From assembly GCF_002777255.1 (NCBI RefSeq), contig NZ_CP017634.1:6150903-6214902 (forward strand): a stretch of DNA of 64,000 nucleotides, read 5' to 3'. Each line of letters opens with the position of its first letter. Positions within the stretch are counted from its first letter, which is position 1. Of this stretch, positions 1 through 8,476 are shown one piece after another. Source of the stretch: Candidatus Formimonas warabiya (lineage in GTDB: Bacteria; Bacillota; Dehalobacteriia; Dehalobacteriales; Dehalobacteriaceae). Made by a program: the position numbers and the translations under genes. The notes below the pieces were generated by a model. That model worked only from the letters and a program-made list of their open reading frames with translations, searched no databases and was not told the origin of the DNA.

Positions 1-1
1 G

Positions 2-859
2 TTCCTGGGCGCAGGCAGTGTCCTGCACGCTCTCCACGACAAGGCAGATGTTTGGGAAATGGGCGGCCTGAGAAAGAAAATGCCTGTTACGGCCTGGACC
101 TTTGTCATCGGCGGCCTGGCCATTGCCGGGATTCCTCCTTTTGCCGGTTTTTGGAGCAAGGATGAAATCTTAACGGTCACCTTAGAGAGCGGACATGTAG
201 CCCTCTATGCCATCGCTGCGGTAACCGCTTTGCTCACGGCATTTTATATGTGGCGCATGATTTTCTTAGCCTTCTTTGGCGAAGAAAAGCCGGAAAACCA
301 TCCCCACGAATCCCCCTTTAGTATGTTGCTGCCCTTGGTTGTACTGGCTTTCCTCTCCATCGTAGGAGGATTGGTGGGCACGCCCTGGACGGAAAACGGT
401 TTTGGCTACTGGATTCATTTTGGCGGGCATCACGAGGCGGAAGTAAATTGGATGGTGATGATTTCTTCTACTCTATTGGGTGTGGTGGGCATTTTGGGCG
501 CGTATTTCTTATATGGCCGGAAAACCGATTTGCCCCACAAATTGGCGGAAAGTTTTAGACCGGTTTACCAGTTGCTCTATCACAAGTATTACATCGACGA
601 AATTTATCAGTGGTTTAACCATACCATCGTAGATGGCCTGGGGAAACTACTCTACTACTTTGATATCTATGTGGTGGATAATATTGTGAACGGAATCGCC
701 GGCTTTACCAGGCTTGCCGGAGGATTCCTGCGCTACTTCCAGACAGGAATGGTCCAGACCTATGCCTTAATCATTTTTATCGGCATTATTGTGATCGTTT
801 TAGCCCTGACCTTTATGGATCCTGCCGCAGCCAATTTGGTATTAGGAGGTGTAAGATAA
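2..859 (+). CDS. nuoL: NADH-quinone oxidoreductase subunit L, C-terminal part
   Basis: This is the end of the large antiporter-like subunit of respiratory complex I, which couples quinone reduction to ion pumping in the membrane. The reading frame is open from base 2, so the gene begins outside the window. The residues around position 59-180 (GGLRKKMPVTAWTF, then IPPFAGFWSKDEIL) are the hallmark NuoL segment. The C-terminal part carries the long amphipathic region and last membrane helix typical of NuoL. It abuts nuoM with no gap (stop at 857-859, next ATG at 860), so the genes are in one operon. The identification is firm; only the N-terminus is missing. Confidence 0.95.
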   Translation, partial: FLGAGSVLHALHDKADVWEMGGLRKKMPVTAWTFVIGGLAIAGIPPFAGFWSKDEILTVTLESGHVALYAIAAVTALLTAFYMWRMIFLAFFGEEKPENHPHESPFSMLLPLVVLAFLSIVGGLVGTPWTENGFGYWIHFGGHHEAEVNWMVMISSTLLGVVGILGAYFLYGRKTDLPHKLAESFRPVYQLLYHKYYIDEIYQWFNHTIVDGLGKLLYYFDIYVVDNIVNGIAGFTRLAGGFLRYFQTGMVQTYALIIFIGIIVIVLALTFMDPAAANLVLGGVR

Positions 860-2368
860 ATGAACTTTCCTCTATTGACGCTAACCTTGCTCGCACCGAT
901 AATTGGCGCATTGGTCATTGTTTTTATTCCCAAGGATGAGCACAAGCTCATCAAAATGATCGCGGCAGCTGCCACCTTTGCTTCGCTGTGTATCAGTTTG
1001 TTCGCTTACTTTAGCTATAATCAATCTGTGGGCGGCATGCAGTTTGTAGAAAGCATCCCCTGGATTTCCGACCTGGGCGTCACTTATTTAATGGGCGTGG
1101 ACGGCATTAGCCTGCCCATGCTGCTTTTAACAAACCTGATTGGCTTTTGTGCCGTCTATGCCTCCTGGAATGTGGATAAGAGGCCCAAAGAGTTCTTTAT
1201 TCTCTTATTGATTTTAATTGCCGGAGTCATGGGTACCTTTATTGCCCAGGATTTGTTTATTTTCTTCCTGTTCTATGAGGTGGTGGTCATCCCCATTTAT
1301 ATCATGGTGATCATCTGGGGGAGCAGCAAAAGGGTGACCAAAGAATATGCCGGCATGAAATTAACCATTTACCTCTTAATCGGAAGCGCTTTTCTCTTAG
1401 TGGGGTTGGTTGCTTTATTTGTCCAGGCGAAGAATATGACCGGTGTGCCCACTTTCAACATCGAAGCCCTGTCCCAGGTCCCCTTCAGCGACCAGTTCCA
1501 GATTTTTATCTTTTTCTTTATGGCCTTAGGCTTTGGCTCCTTGCTTTCCATGTGGCCTTTCCACTCCTGGTCGCCGGACGGTTATGCCGGGGCGCCTACG
1601 GCCGTAAGTATGATCCACGCCGGGGTGCTGAAAAAGATCGGGGGGTATGGTTTAATTCGGGTAGGTCTCTTTATTTTGCCGGTGGGAGCAAAATTCTGGG
1701 CTCCTTACATTGCGGTCCTGGCCGTGGCCGGTGTGGCTTACGCGGCATTTATCGCCCTGGCCCAAAAGGATTTGAAGTATGTGGTAGGGTACTCCAGCGT
1801 CAGCCATATGGGCTACGTGTTGATCGGCTTTGCTTCCCTCAATGTGATTGGGATCAACGGGGCCGTAGCAGGGATGTTTGCCCACGGCGTCATGGCCGCC
1901 TTATTCTTCTCCATGATCGGTTTTGTCTATGAAAAGTCCCATACCCGTTATATTCCGGATTTAGGGGGTCTAGCCCATCAACTGCCCCGGGTTTCCGTAG
2001 GCTTTATGTTAGCCGGCTTAGCTTCCCTGGGACTTCCCGGACTGGTGAATTTTATCCCGGAATTTACCACTTTTATCGGCGCTTTTCGCGTTTATCCGGT
2101 ATTAACCGTGATCGCTGTTTCCGGGGTCATTATCACTGCTTTATATGTGCTGAGGGCCCTGGCCAACGTGCTTTTCGGGCCGAAAAAAAAGGAATGGGAT
2201 GCTTTGCCTGACGCTAAAGGGCCGGAAATGGTACCGATTATCGTCTTAGGCACCGTGCTGATTGTGGCCGGGATCTTCCCCTCCTTGCTGATGGATATGG
2301 TGAATAACGGCGTCGCCCCGTTAATGGCCAAAGTGAGTAATCTGATCCAAGTAGGGGGGGTGTTCTAA
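860..2368 (+). CDS. nuoM: NADH-quinone oxidoreductase subunit M
   Basis: A 502-residue polytopic membrane protein of complex I, the second antiporter-like proton channel subunit. About 14 hydrophobic helices are visible. Family hallmarks include GVDGISLPMLLLTN near residue 80, FFLFYEVVVIPIY near 135 with the conserved helix glutamate, and MWPFHSWSPDGYAGAPTAVS near 235 with the proton-channel lysine/histidine environment. Length is normal for NuoM. It starts directly at the nuoL stop and its own stop touches the nuoN start, which implies translational coupling within a nuo operon. No irregularities were seen. Confidence 0.95.
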   Translation: MNFPLLTLTLLAPIIGALVIVFIPKDEHKLIKMIAAAATFASLCISLFAYFSYNQSVGGMQFVESIPWISDLGVTYLMGVDGISLPMLLLTNLIGFCAVYASWNVDKRPKEFFILLLILIAGVMGTFIAQDLFIFFLFYEVVVIPIYIMVIIWGSSKRVTKEYAGMKLTIYLLIGSAFLLVGLVALFVQAKNMTGVPTFNIEALSQVPFSDQFQIFIFFFMALGFGSLLSMWPFHSWSPDGYAGAPTAVSMIHAGVLKKIGGYGLIRVGLFILPVGAKFWAPYIAVLAVAGVAYAAFIALAQKDLKYVVGYSSVSHMGYVLIGFASLNVIGINGAVAGMFAHGVMAALFFSMIGFVYEKSHTRYIPDLGGLAHQLPRVSVGFMLAGLASLGLPGLVNFIPEFTTFIGAFRVYPVLTVIAVSGVIITALYVLRALANVLFGPKKKEWDALPDAKGPEMVPIIVLGTVLIVAGIFPSLLMDMVNNGVAPLMAKVSNLIQVGGVF

Positions 2369-3796
2369 ATGACAATTGATTTCTCCCTGTTAACGATTGA
2401 AATACTGACGGCAGGATTAGGCTTGTTCCTTCTGGTACTGGCCATCATCATCCCCCATCAGGCCAGAAAAGGCCTGGGCTATGTGACGATGCTGGGTTTG
2501 CTGGGCATCCTGATTGCGGCTTTTAATTTCCAGGGCCTAAATACCTCCCTGTTGAACGGATTCTATCTGGTAGACGATTTCTCCGCCTATCTAAAAATTC
2601 TTTTCCTCACGGCCGGTATTTTGGTGGTCTTGGGTTCTATGAAATATATCGAAAGCATCGGCCATTTAGGAGAATTTTATGTCACATTGGTTTTTGCCCT
2701 GTTAGGCATGATGATTATGGCCGGGGCGGGAGAATTCATCACCCTATACGTGGGCCTGGAATTGATGACGATTTCTTTTGCCATCATGGTCGCCTATCGA
2801 AAAACCGATTCCCGTTGTATTGAAGCCGGCATCAAGTATATCATCCTGGCCGCCTTCTCCTCAGCCGTATTGTTGTATGGTCTGAGCCTGGTATACGGAT
2901 TGACCGGAACCACCCTCATTCCGGAGATCGGCACTCTTTTAACCGGTGATCAGTGGTCTCCCGCGTTAATTCTGGGGCTGGTGATGGTCCTGGCAGGCTT
3001 TGGCTTCAAAATTTCCGCCGTTCCTTTTCATATGTGGTCACCGGATGTCTATGAAGGGGCGCCCACACCAGTGACATCATTTTTGGCCGTGGGTTCCAAA
3101 GCGGCTTCCTTTGCCATCCTGGCCCGGGTATTCCTGCTGGCTTTCCCGGGGTTAACCGATCACTGGACCATGCTGGTGGCAGTGCTTGCCGCGATTACCA
3201 TCGTCGCCGGCAACCTGATTGCCATTCCTCAAACGAATGTGAAAAGAATGCTGGCCTATTCCAGCATTGCCCAAGCCGGATATATTTTAGTGGGCCTGGT
3301 GGCGGCAACGGAGTCGGGGCTGAAAGGGATGCTCTTTTATTCCATGCTGTATGTTTTTGCCACCATCGGCGCCTTTACCGTGGCCACCAACTTTTACAAT
3401 GAAACCGGCAGCGATGATCTTCAGGATTATGCGGGCTTAAGTCAAAGGTCCCCCTTAATGGCCGCCGTGATGGTGGTGGCCATGCTGTCCATGGCCGGGA
3501 TTCCCCCGCTGGCAGGTTTTGTGGGGAAATTATATCTCTTTTCCAGCATCATCGAAAACTACCTGTGGCTGGCTGTGATCGCCTTTATCATGAGCATGGT
3601 TTCTGTGTATTACTATTTAAGAGTTGCTTTGGTGATGTACCGGGATGAACCGGTAAATCCATCGGCGATTCCTGTTTCCAGCCCTGTGGCGGCTACTTTG
3701 CTCATCACAATGGTGGTGACCTTTATTTTGGGTATTTATCCGGAACCCTTGTCCCATTTGGCCAATCTGGCCGCCAAGTCATTTTTCCTGCACTAA
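2369..3796 (+). CDS. nuoN: NADH-quinone oxidoreductase subunit N
   Basis: A 475-residue membrane subunit of complex I and the third antiporter-like channel. The family motifs are GLELMTISFAIMVAYRK near residue 130 (conserved membrane glutamate) and FKISAVPFHMWSPDVYEGAPTPV near 212 (conserved lysine). It follows nuoM with zero spacing and is the last gene of the operon: a strong intrinsic terminator lies about 40 bp downstream. L-M-N at the 3' end is the usual bacterial nuo order. The electron-input module is not in this window, so whether NADH or ferredoxin is the donor cannot be judged. Confidence 0.95.
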   Translation: MTIDFSLLTIEILTAGLGLFLLVLAIIIPHQARKGLGYVTMLGLLGILIAAFNFQGLNTSLLNGFYLVDDFSAYLKILFLTAGILVVLGSMKYIESIGHLGEFYVTLVFALLGMMIMAGAGEFITLYVGLELMTISFAIMVAYRKTDSRCIEAGIKYIILAAFSSAVLLYGLSLVYGLTGTTLIPEIGTLLTGDQWSPALILGLVMVLAGFGFKISAVPFHMWSPDVYEGAPTPVTSFLAVGSKAASFAILARVFLLAFPGLTDHWTMLVAVLAAITIVAGNLIAIPQTNVKRMLAYSSIAQAGYILVGLVAATESGLKGMLFYSMLYVFATIGAFTVATNFYNETGSDDLQDYAGLSQRSPLMAAVMVVAMLSMAGIPPLAGFVGKLYLFSSIIENYLWLAVIAFIMSMVSVYYYLRVALVMYRDEPVNPSAIPVSSPVAATLLITMVVTFILGIYPEPLSHLANLAAKSFFLH

Positions 3797-3833
3797 AGCA
3801 GGAACATGCTAAATACATCCTTTTTCATGCAGG

Positions 3834-3866
3834 AGAGCCCGCTTTTTGCGGGCTCTATTTTTTTTT
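3834..3866 (+). terminator. intrinsic terminator of the nuo operon
   Basis: A perfect 9-bp stem (AGAGCCCGC / GCGGGCTCT) with a 5-nt T loop is followed by a run of nine T residues. It lies about 40 bp after nuoN and immediately before the first two-component-type promoter of the metal/redox island, so it separates the two transcription units. Confidence 0.93.
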
Positions 3867-3868
3867 AT

Positions 3869-3902
3869 TCTTCATTAAAACTTCAGATGTAACCTTTATA
3901 CT
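3869..3902 (+). promoter_or_regulatory. response-regulator-type promoter, tandem 11-bp boxes plus -10
   Basis: Two direct repeats with 11-bp phase, TCTTCATTAAA (3869) and ACTTCAGATGT (3880), are followed by the -10-like hexamer TATACT at 3897-3902. The hexamer starts 17 nt after the start of the second box. There is no recognisable -35 element; the second box occupies that position, as in promoters activated by OmpR/PhoB-type regulators. The same geometry recurs at 6005, 13143 and 16915. It drives the operon that begins at 3956. Confidence 0.72.
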
Positions 3903-3955
3903 GGTGCCAGATCGAAAAAATTTTGAAGGACATAAAAAGAAGGGGGAATTTTAGC

Positions 3956-4348
3956 GTGCATTTTGGCAAGGGTTTAAATCAGTTACTGGTGATCTCTTTA
4001 GGGGTTTTTTTATTGGTGCTGGTCCAACCTGACGTTGGTCAGGCCGCGTCGTCTCATACCTCAGGGTCAGCTGATGACATGCCGCAAAATATGACGATGG
4101 ATCGGGGAGATCAGGAACAGGGTATGCCTGAAACAAGCGATGTCCATGAGGAACAGGGTATGCCCGGGATGGCCCAAGAGCCCCACGGGCAAGACATGCC
4201 TGGGGAGAAAGAGGGACATGGTGAGGATGTCGATAATGGCGTTAACTGGCCGGTAATTTTCAGTTTTGCCGGGATCAATGGGGCAGCATTGCTTAGTGCG
4301 GCAGTTTTGAGACGAAAAAGATTAAAAACGATAGCGGAGGGCAAGTAA
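3956..4348 (+). CDS. Met/His-rich small exported protein, putative metal-binding
   Basis: About 130 residues. I chose the GTG at 3956 because AAGGGGGAA stands 9 nt upstream; an in-frame TTG at 3923 has no ribosome site. The N-terminus is a signal peptide or anchor (hydrophobic LLVISLGVFLLVLV then QAASS). The middle is hydrophilic and rich in Met, His, Asp and Glu, with a repeated EEQGMPGM / EQGMPE unit and MTMD and HGQDMPG motifs, as seen in extracytoplasmic copper-binding proteins. A C-terminal hydrophobic helix (WPVIFSFAGINGAALLSAAVL) followed by RRKRLK suggests a membrane anchor. I recognise no named family; metal binding is inferred from composition and from copA downstream. It overlaps the next gene by one base. 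Confidence 0.65.
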   Translation: MHFGKGLNQLLVISLGVFLLVLVQPDVGQAASSHTSGSADDMPQNMTMDRGDQEQGMPETSDVHEEQGMPGMAQEPHGQDMPGEKEGHGEDVDNGVNWPVIFSFAGINGAALLSAAVLRRKRLKTIAEGK

Positions 4349-5715
4349 TGGCAAAAAATAACCAGACTAAAGCAAACCACAATTTGTTAAGGATTTCTTT
4401 TCTCAGTTCTTTTATCAAAAGTAAATGGTTCCCGGGCCTTTTTCAATGGCCCATCCTCATCATTTTCTCCTTCATTGTTTATGAACTGATGGCAGGGCCT
4501 GGTACTGCCCATGACAATTTCGGTACCGCCGGCACCTGGGTTTTGTGGTGGCCGCTGATACCTCTTATTTTCCTTGTCTTTGGCCGCTTCTGGTGCGGTG
4601 TTTGCCCCTTTGCCACCCTTAATGATTTAGTGCAAAAGTATGTGGGTGTGAATTACCAGGTGCCGAAGTTTCTAAAGAAATATGGCATTTGGTTGATTGA
4701 TATCTTTTTCATTTTGATTACCTGGAGTGATCATGTTTTTGGCATCGTAGAATCGCCCAGGGGATCCGGGGTTTTACTTTTGATGATCATTACCGGCGTA
4801 ATTATTTCCGGCGCCTTTTTTGAGCGGAGAACCTGGTGCCGCTATCTCTGCTTTTTAGGAGGGTTGTCCAGCAACTATGCCCGGGCAGGAAGTTTTGAAT
4901 TGAAAGCCACTCCGGAAAAATGCGCAAAATGCACAACCCTGTCCTGTTATAAAGGGGGGGAGAAAGCGCCGGGCTGCCCCATGTTTGAAGTGCCCAGAAC
5001 CATGGACAGTATGTCAAAATGCAATTTCTGCGGACATTGTATCAAGAACTGTCCCAATGACTCCATTCAATTATCGCCTCGGGTGCCTACCAGGGAGTTG
5101 TGGTTTATTAAAAACCCTAAGTTTGAAGAGTCTTTCTTAGCCATTGTGATCATGGGGATCGTTTTTGTGCAAAATATTACCATGCTGGATATTTGGCAAG
5201 AGATGCTCAACCGGTTGGAATCTTTTGTGGGGACAGACAGTTATTTTGTTACTTTTACCATCACTTTTGTGATCGCTATGGCCTTGCCCGTTTTCGCGTT
5301 ATTATTGACTAGCTGGGCAGCAAAGCAAGGAAATAAAGAATCGGCGGCGGGAAATTTTGCCAGGTTCGGTTATGCGCTAATTCCTCTGGATCTGGCCGCC
5401 CATATGGCCCACAATCTCTTTCACCTGCTGGCGGAAGGGAAATCGGTTTTCTACACGTTGATGGGAGCTTTGGGATATTCCTCCCATGGGGCATCTGCTG
5501 CTCTGGTAAGTAATGGAACGATCCAGCTATTACAGTTTGGCTTGATTGGCTTGGGTGTTGCCGGCTCTATATATACTGTTTATCGCATCGCCAAGAATCA
5601 TTTTAAAGACCCCCAATTGGAGTGGAAAACCTTTCTCCCCTTTGCCATATTAATTTTAATTTTGGGCGCAATTAATATCTACTTGTTTATGCTGCCCATG
5701 GCCATGAGAATGTAG
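4348..5715 (+). CDS. membrane polyferredoxin (NapH/NosR C-terminal/FtrD-like)
   Basis: A 455-residue integral membrane protein with Fe-S motifs, expected to move electrons across or within the membrane. Visible motifs are FWCGVCPFATLND near residue 90, WCRYLCFLGG near 166, KCAKCTTLSCYKGGEKAPGCP near 192, and a classical KCNFCGHCIKNCP near 225. Helices flank these at both ends, and late helices contain the histidines DLAAHMAHNLFHLL. This is the arrangement of NosR/NirI C-terminal domains and of FtrD-like proteins that accompany iron or copper handling. ATG at 4348 with GGAGGGCAAGTA upstream is a good start. Its place between a Met-rich protein and a DUF2318 gene favours a role in redox steps of metal handling; the electron acceptor is unknown. 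Confidence 0.8.
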   Translation: MAKNNQTKANHNLLRISFLSSFIKSKWFPGLFQWPILIIFSFIVYELMAGPGTAHDNFGTAGTWVLWWPLIPLIFLVFGRFWCGVCPFATLNDLVQKYVGVNYQVPKFLKKYGIWLIDIFFILITWSDHVFGIVESPRGSGVLLLMIITGVIISGAFFERRTWCRYLCFLGGLSSNYARAGSFELKATPEKCAKCTTLSCYKGGEKAPGCPMFEVPRTMDSMSKCNFCGHCIKNCPNDSIQLSPRVPTRELWFIKNPKFEESFLAIVIMGIVFVQNITMLDIWQEMLNRLESFVGTDSYFVTFTITFVIAMALPVFALLLTSWAAKQGNKESAAGNFARFGYALIPLDLAAHMAHNLFHLLAEGKSVFYTLMGALGYSSHGASAALVSNGTIQLLQFGLIGLGVAGSIYTVYRIAKNHFKDPQLEWKTFLPFAILILILGAINIYLFMLPMAMRM

Positions 5716-5749
5716 TAAAAATAAATGAAGAAAAGAAGGAGTGAAAGTG

Positions 5750-5986
5750 ATGGATCATAAAAAAGGGTTCTTGCACAGTCTTTTGATGATGGCTTGCTGT
5801 ATCCTGCCCATGCTAGGTTTAATTTTACTTGCACCTCAATTAAAGGCAGCCGCGACAAAATTTGACTATTCCTGGCTTTTCCTTTTGGCCTGTCCTTTAG
5901 TGCATCTATTTATGATGAGGGGCATGAGAGGGAAGGGAGAAAGCTGCCATGGCGAGGGAAAACAGGATAAAGTGCAGGGGCAATAA
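5750..5986 (+). CDS. small DUF2933-like membrane protein
   Basis: About 78 residues. The ATG at 5750 sits 9 nt after AGAAGGA; the in-frame GTG at 5741 is too close to that site. There are two hydrophobic helices (MMACCILPMLGLILLA and YSWLFLLACPLVHLFMM) followed by a short basic tail with Cys and His (GESCHGEG). Small two-helix proteins of this kind (DUF2933 family) often accompany heavy-metal resistance genes. Function is unknown. It is probably the third gene of the operon starting at 3956. Confidence 0.6.
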   Translation: MDHKKGFLHSLLMMACCILPMLGLILLAPQLKAAATKFDYSWLFLLACPLVHLFMMRGMRGKGESCHGEGKQDKVQGQ

Positions 5987-6004
5987 AATTTGAAGGATAA
6001 AAAA

Positions 6005-6038
6005 TCTTCATAAGATCTTCACAAATAATCATTATGAT
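6005..6038 (+). promoter_or_regulatory. response-regulator-type promoter, tandem 11-bp boxes plus -10
   Basis: TCTTCATAAGA at 6005-6015 and TCTTCACAAAT at 6016-6026 form two direct repeats with 11-bp phase. The -10-like TATGAT lies at 6033-6038, again 17 nt after the start of the second box. It is placed to drive the DUF2318 gene and the TauE/cupredoxin and copA genes behind it. The spacing is identical to the other three sites in this region. Confidence 0.75.
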
Positions 6039-6070
6039 GAGATTAGAAAAATGAGAGAGGTGTGAAGAAT

Positions 6071-6565
6071 ATGGGCAAGTCGATGAGGGCCCTGTTTTTA
6101 CTAGCAGGGATCATGGCGGTACTAATCATCTATAACTTTATGATTAAGGGAAGTATGGTGGGCGTAGGTAAAACGGAAACAGACGGTATTGCGCCAGGTG
6201 AAGACCTAGTCATCACCAAAAACGAAATAACCGAAATAGCAAAGTTCTATCCGTATCAGTTTGGCAATACTAAAATGGAAATTGTAGCGGTGAAAGCGAA
6301 TGACGGCACAATTCGCACCGCATTAAACACCTGCCAGGTCTGTTATGATTCCGGCCGGGGTTACTATGTCCAGGAGGGAAATGAATTAGTATGCCAAAAT
6401 TGTAGAAACAGATTTCAAATTGAACAGGTAGAGAAAATAAAGGGTGGATGCAACCCTGTGCCTATTTTACAGGAAAATAAGACGGAAGACGATAGCAATA
6501 TTGTGATCTCCGGGAAGTTCCTCGCGTCAAGTGCCGAATTGTTTTCCAATTGGCATAAAGAATAA
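6071..6565 (+). CDS. DUF2318 domain protein, extracytoplasmic Cys-rich
   Basis: About 164 residues with one N-terminal membrane anchor (ALFLLAGIMAVLIIYNFMI). The body carries the DUF2318 pattern: TALNTCQVCYDSGRGYYVQEG around residue 90-110, then LVCQNCRNRF and GGCNPVP. The four Cys of two CxxC pairs probably bind a metal or FeS centre outside the membrane. DUF2318 occurs fused or linked to FTR1-type iron permeases and polyferredoxins, which matches the neighbour at 4348. ATG 6071 is preferred over the in-frame GTG at 6062 because AGAGAGG ends at 6060. The substrate is unknown; iron or copper are both possible. Confidence 0.78.
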   Translation: MGKSMRALFLLAGIMAVLIIYNFMIKGSMVGVGKTETDGIAPGEDLVITKNEITEIAKFYPYQFGNTKMEIVAVKANDGTIRTALNTCQVCYDSGRGYYVQEGNELVCQNCRNRFQIEQVEKIKGGCNPVPILQENKTEDDSNIVISGKFLASSAELFSNWHKE

Positions 6566-6608
6566 TATAGACAGAATGTTAATTTATAGTTGTTAGTAGG
6601 GGGGGAGT

Positions 6609-8474
6609 ATGATGGAGCAGAAATTGGTGCATACATTTTTTTATATTGAAGGAATGAGCTGTACCGGCTGCGAAATGAGAATAGAAAAGGCAGTAAAAAT
6701 GGTTGAAGGAGTTATTGAGGCCGCCGCTAGTTTTAGTAAGGCGATGCTGGATGTGACTTATGATGCGAATAGAACAGGTGTAAAAAATATTATTACCGCT
6801 ATAGAGAAACTTGATTACCGGGTCGTAAAGGAACCGGGCATGGAAAAAGCAGATGACATCTTTGGTTCCCCGCACCGTCCCGAAAAAACCAATATCAATC
6901 AATTGCTGGGTATAGGAATTATCCTTTTGGCCCTCTATATCGTGATCAAAAACACGGTAGGCTTTAATTTCATCCCCCAGGTGAACCAATCCATGGGCTA
7001 CGGGATCCTCTTTGTGGTAGGATTGCTCACTTCCTTGCATTGTATTGCTATGTGCGGGGGGATCAATCTTTCCCAGTGCGTTTCAGGTAAATTTATCGGT
7101 GAAAGATCCAAACTGGCTAAATTCAAACCTAGTTTCCTATATAACGCAGGTAGAGTGCTGTCCTATACCCTAATTGGCGGTGCCGTGGGCGCATTAGGTT
7201 CTGTGGTTAGTTTTTCCGGTTCATCCAAAGGGATTGTGGCGATTATTTCAGGGGCTTTTATGATTGTCATGGGGTTGAATATGCTGAACGTTTTTCCCTG
7301 GTTAAAGCGCTTTCAGCCCAGAATGCCCAAGATCTTCGGAAATAGAATCTATGGAAGTGTAGAAAAATACGGGCCTTTTTATGTCGGTTTATTGAATGGA
7401 TTTATGCCCTGCGGACCTCTCCAGGCGATGCAGCTTTATGCTTTGGGGACAGGAAGCCTTGGAGCGGGAGCACTGTCCATGTTTTATTTTAGCTTGGGTA
7501 CGGTTCCTTTGGCATTTGGATTAGGCGCTGTCAGTTCTTTTTTAAGCAGCAGGTTTACCCGCAGGATGTTAAAAGTAAGTATGATCTTGGTGGTGGTGCT
7601 GGGAGTCTTGATGGTAAATCGGGGATTGAACCTGTCCGGTTTGTCCGTATCGCTGGCTTCATCGGGGACGGGAAATATTGCCCAAATCACCGGCGATGTG
7701 CAGGTGGTAACAACTAAGATGGAATCGGGCCAATATACGCCCATCATTGTGCAAAAAGGGATCCCGGTAAAATGGACGATCAAAGCGGACAGCAGTGACT
7801 TGAACGGATGCAATAACCCGTTGACCATACCGGAATTTAATATTGAGAAAAAGCTGGTTCCGGGAGATAATATAATTGAATTTACGCCGGAAAAAGAGGG
7901 AGATATTGTATACACTTGCTGGATGGGGATGATCAGCAGCAAAATTACGGTCGTACCGGATGTGACACAGGTGTCGGAAAAAGATCTCCCGAGCGCTGAT
8001 CCTTATTCCGCAGGTGGATCAGGGGGCGGATGCTGTGCCGCAGGGTCAAAAGCAACAAAATTCGCCGGAGGCAACATCCCCACGGATGAAATAGCGGTAG
8101 GCGAGATCAAAGACGGTGTCCAGTACGTGACCATGAATGTGAATGATTACGGATATGCTCCGGCAGTATTGGTGGTGCAGAAGGGTGTAAAAACCCGTTG
8201 GACGATAAATGGAGAACAGTTGAATAACTGTAATGCCAGTATTCAAATCCCGGAATATAATTCTCAGGTAGATCTTCATGAAGGGGAGAACATGGTAGAG
8301 TTTGTTCCTGAGCAGGATTTCTCTTTTAGCTGCTGGATGGGAATGCTGAATGGATACGTCAAAACGGTAGATGATATTAATAAAGTTAACCTTGAAGAGG
8401 TTAAGCAGCAAGTAGCTGCCTTTCAGCCTGCAGGAGGGTCAGGGGGCTGCTGCGGAGGAGGAGGAAGTTTTTAA
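6609..8474 (+). CDS. HMA - TauE/SafE (DsbD-like) - double cupredoxin fusion protein
   Basis: A 621-residue fusion. Residues 1-75 are a heavy-metal-associated domain with the metal-binding GMSCTGCEMR. Residues 100-340 form a six-helix TauE/SafE or DsbD-like module with the conserved LTSLHCIAMCGG and GFMPCGPLQ motifs, in which the paired Cys may shuttle electrons or metal. Residues 350-621 hold two cupredoxin-like repeats, each with an early Cys and a CWMGM box as potential copper ligands. Each repeat ends in a Gly/Cys linker (GGGCCAAGS; GGCCGGGGSF). It starts behind GGGGGGAG and lies 2 bp before copA. The layout suggests cytoplasmic capture, passage and external binding of copper; this is inferred from domains only. 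Confidence 0.82.
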   Translation: MMEQKLVHTFFYIEGMSCTGCEMRIEKAVKMVEGVIEAAASFSKAMLDVTYDANRTGVKNIITAIEKLDYRVVKEPGMEKADDIFGSPHRPEKTNINQLLGIGIILLALYIVIKNTVGFNFIPQVNQSMGYGILFVVGLLTSLHCIAMCGGINLSQCVSGKFIGERSKLAKFKPSFLYNAGRVLSYTLIGGAVGALGSVVSFSGSSKGIVAIISGAFMIVMGLNMLNVFPWLKRFQPRMPKIFGNRIYGSVEKYGPFYVGLLNGFMPCGPLQAMQLYALGTGSLGAGALSMFYFSLGTVPLAFGLGAVSSFLSSRFTRRMLKVSMILVVVLGVLMVNRGLNLSGLSVSLASSGTGNIAQITGDVQVVTTKMESGQYTPIIVQKGIPVKWTIKADSSDLNGCNNPLTIPEFNIEKKLVPGDNIIEFTPEKEGDIVYTCWMGMISSKITVVPDVTQVSEKDLPSADPYSAGGSGGGCCAAGSKATKFAGGNIPTDEIAVGEIKDGVQYVTMNVNDYGYAPAVLVVQKGVKTRWTINGEQLNNCNASIQIPEYNSQVDLHEGENMVEFVPEQDFSFSCWMGMLNGYVKTVDDINKVNLEEVKQQVAAFQPAGGSGGCCGGGGSF

Positions 8475-8476
8475 CT

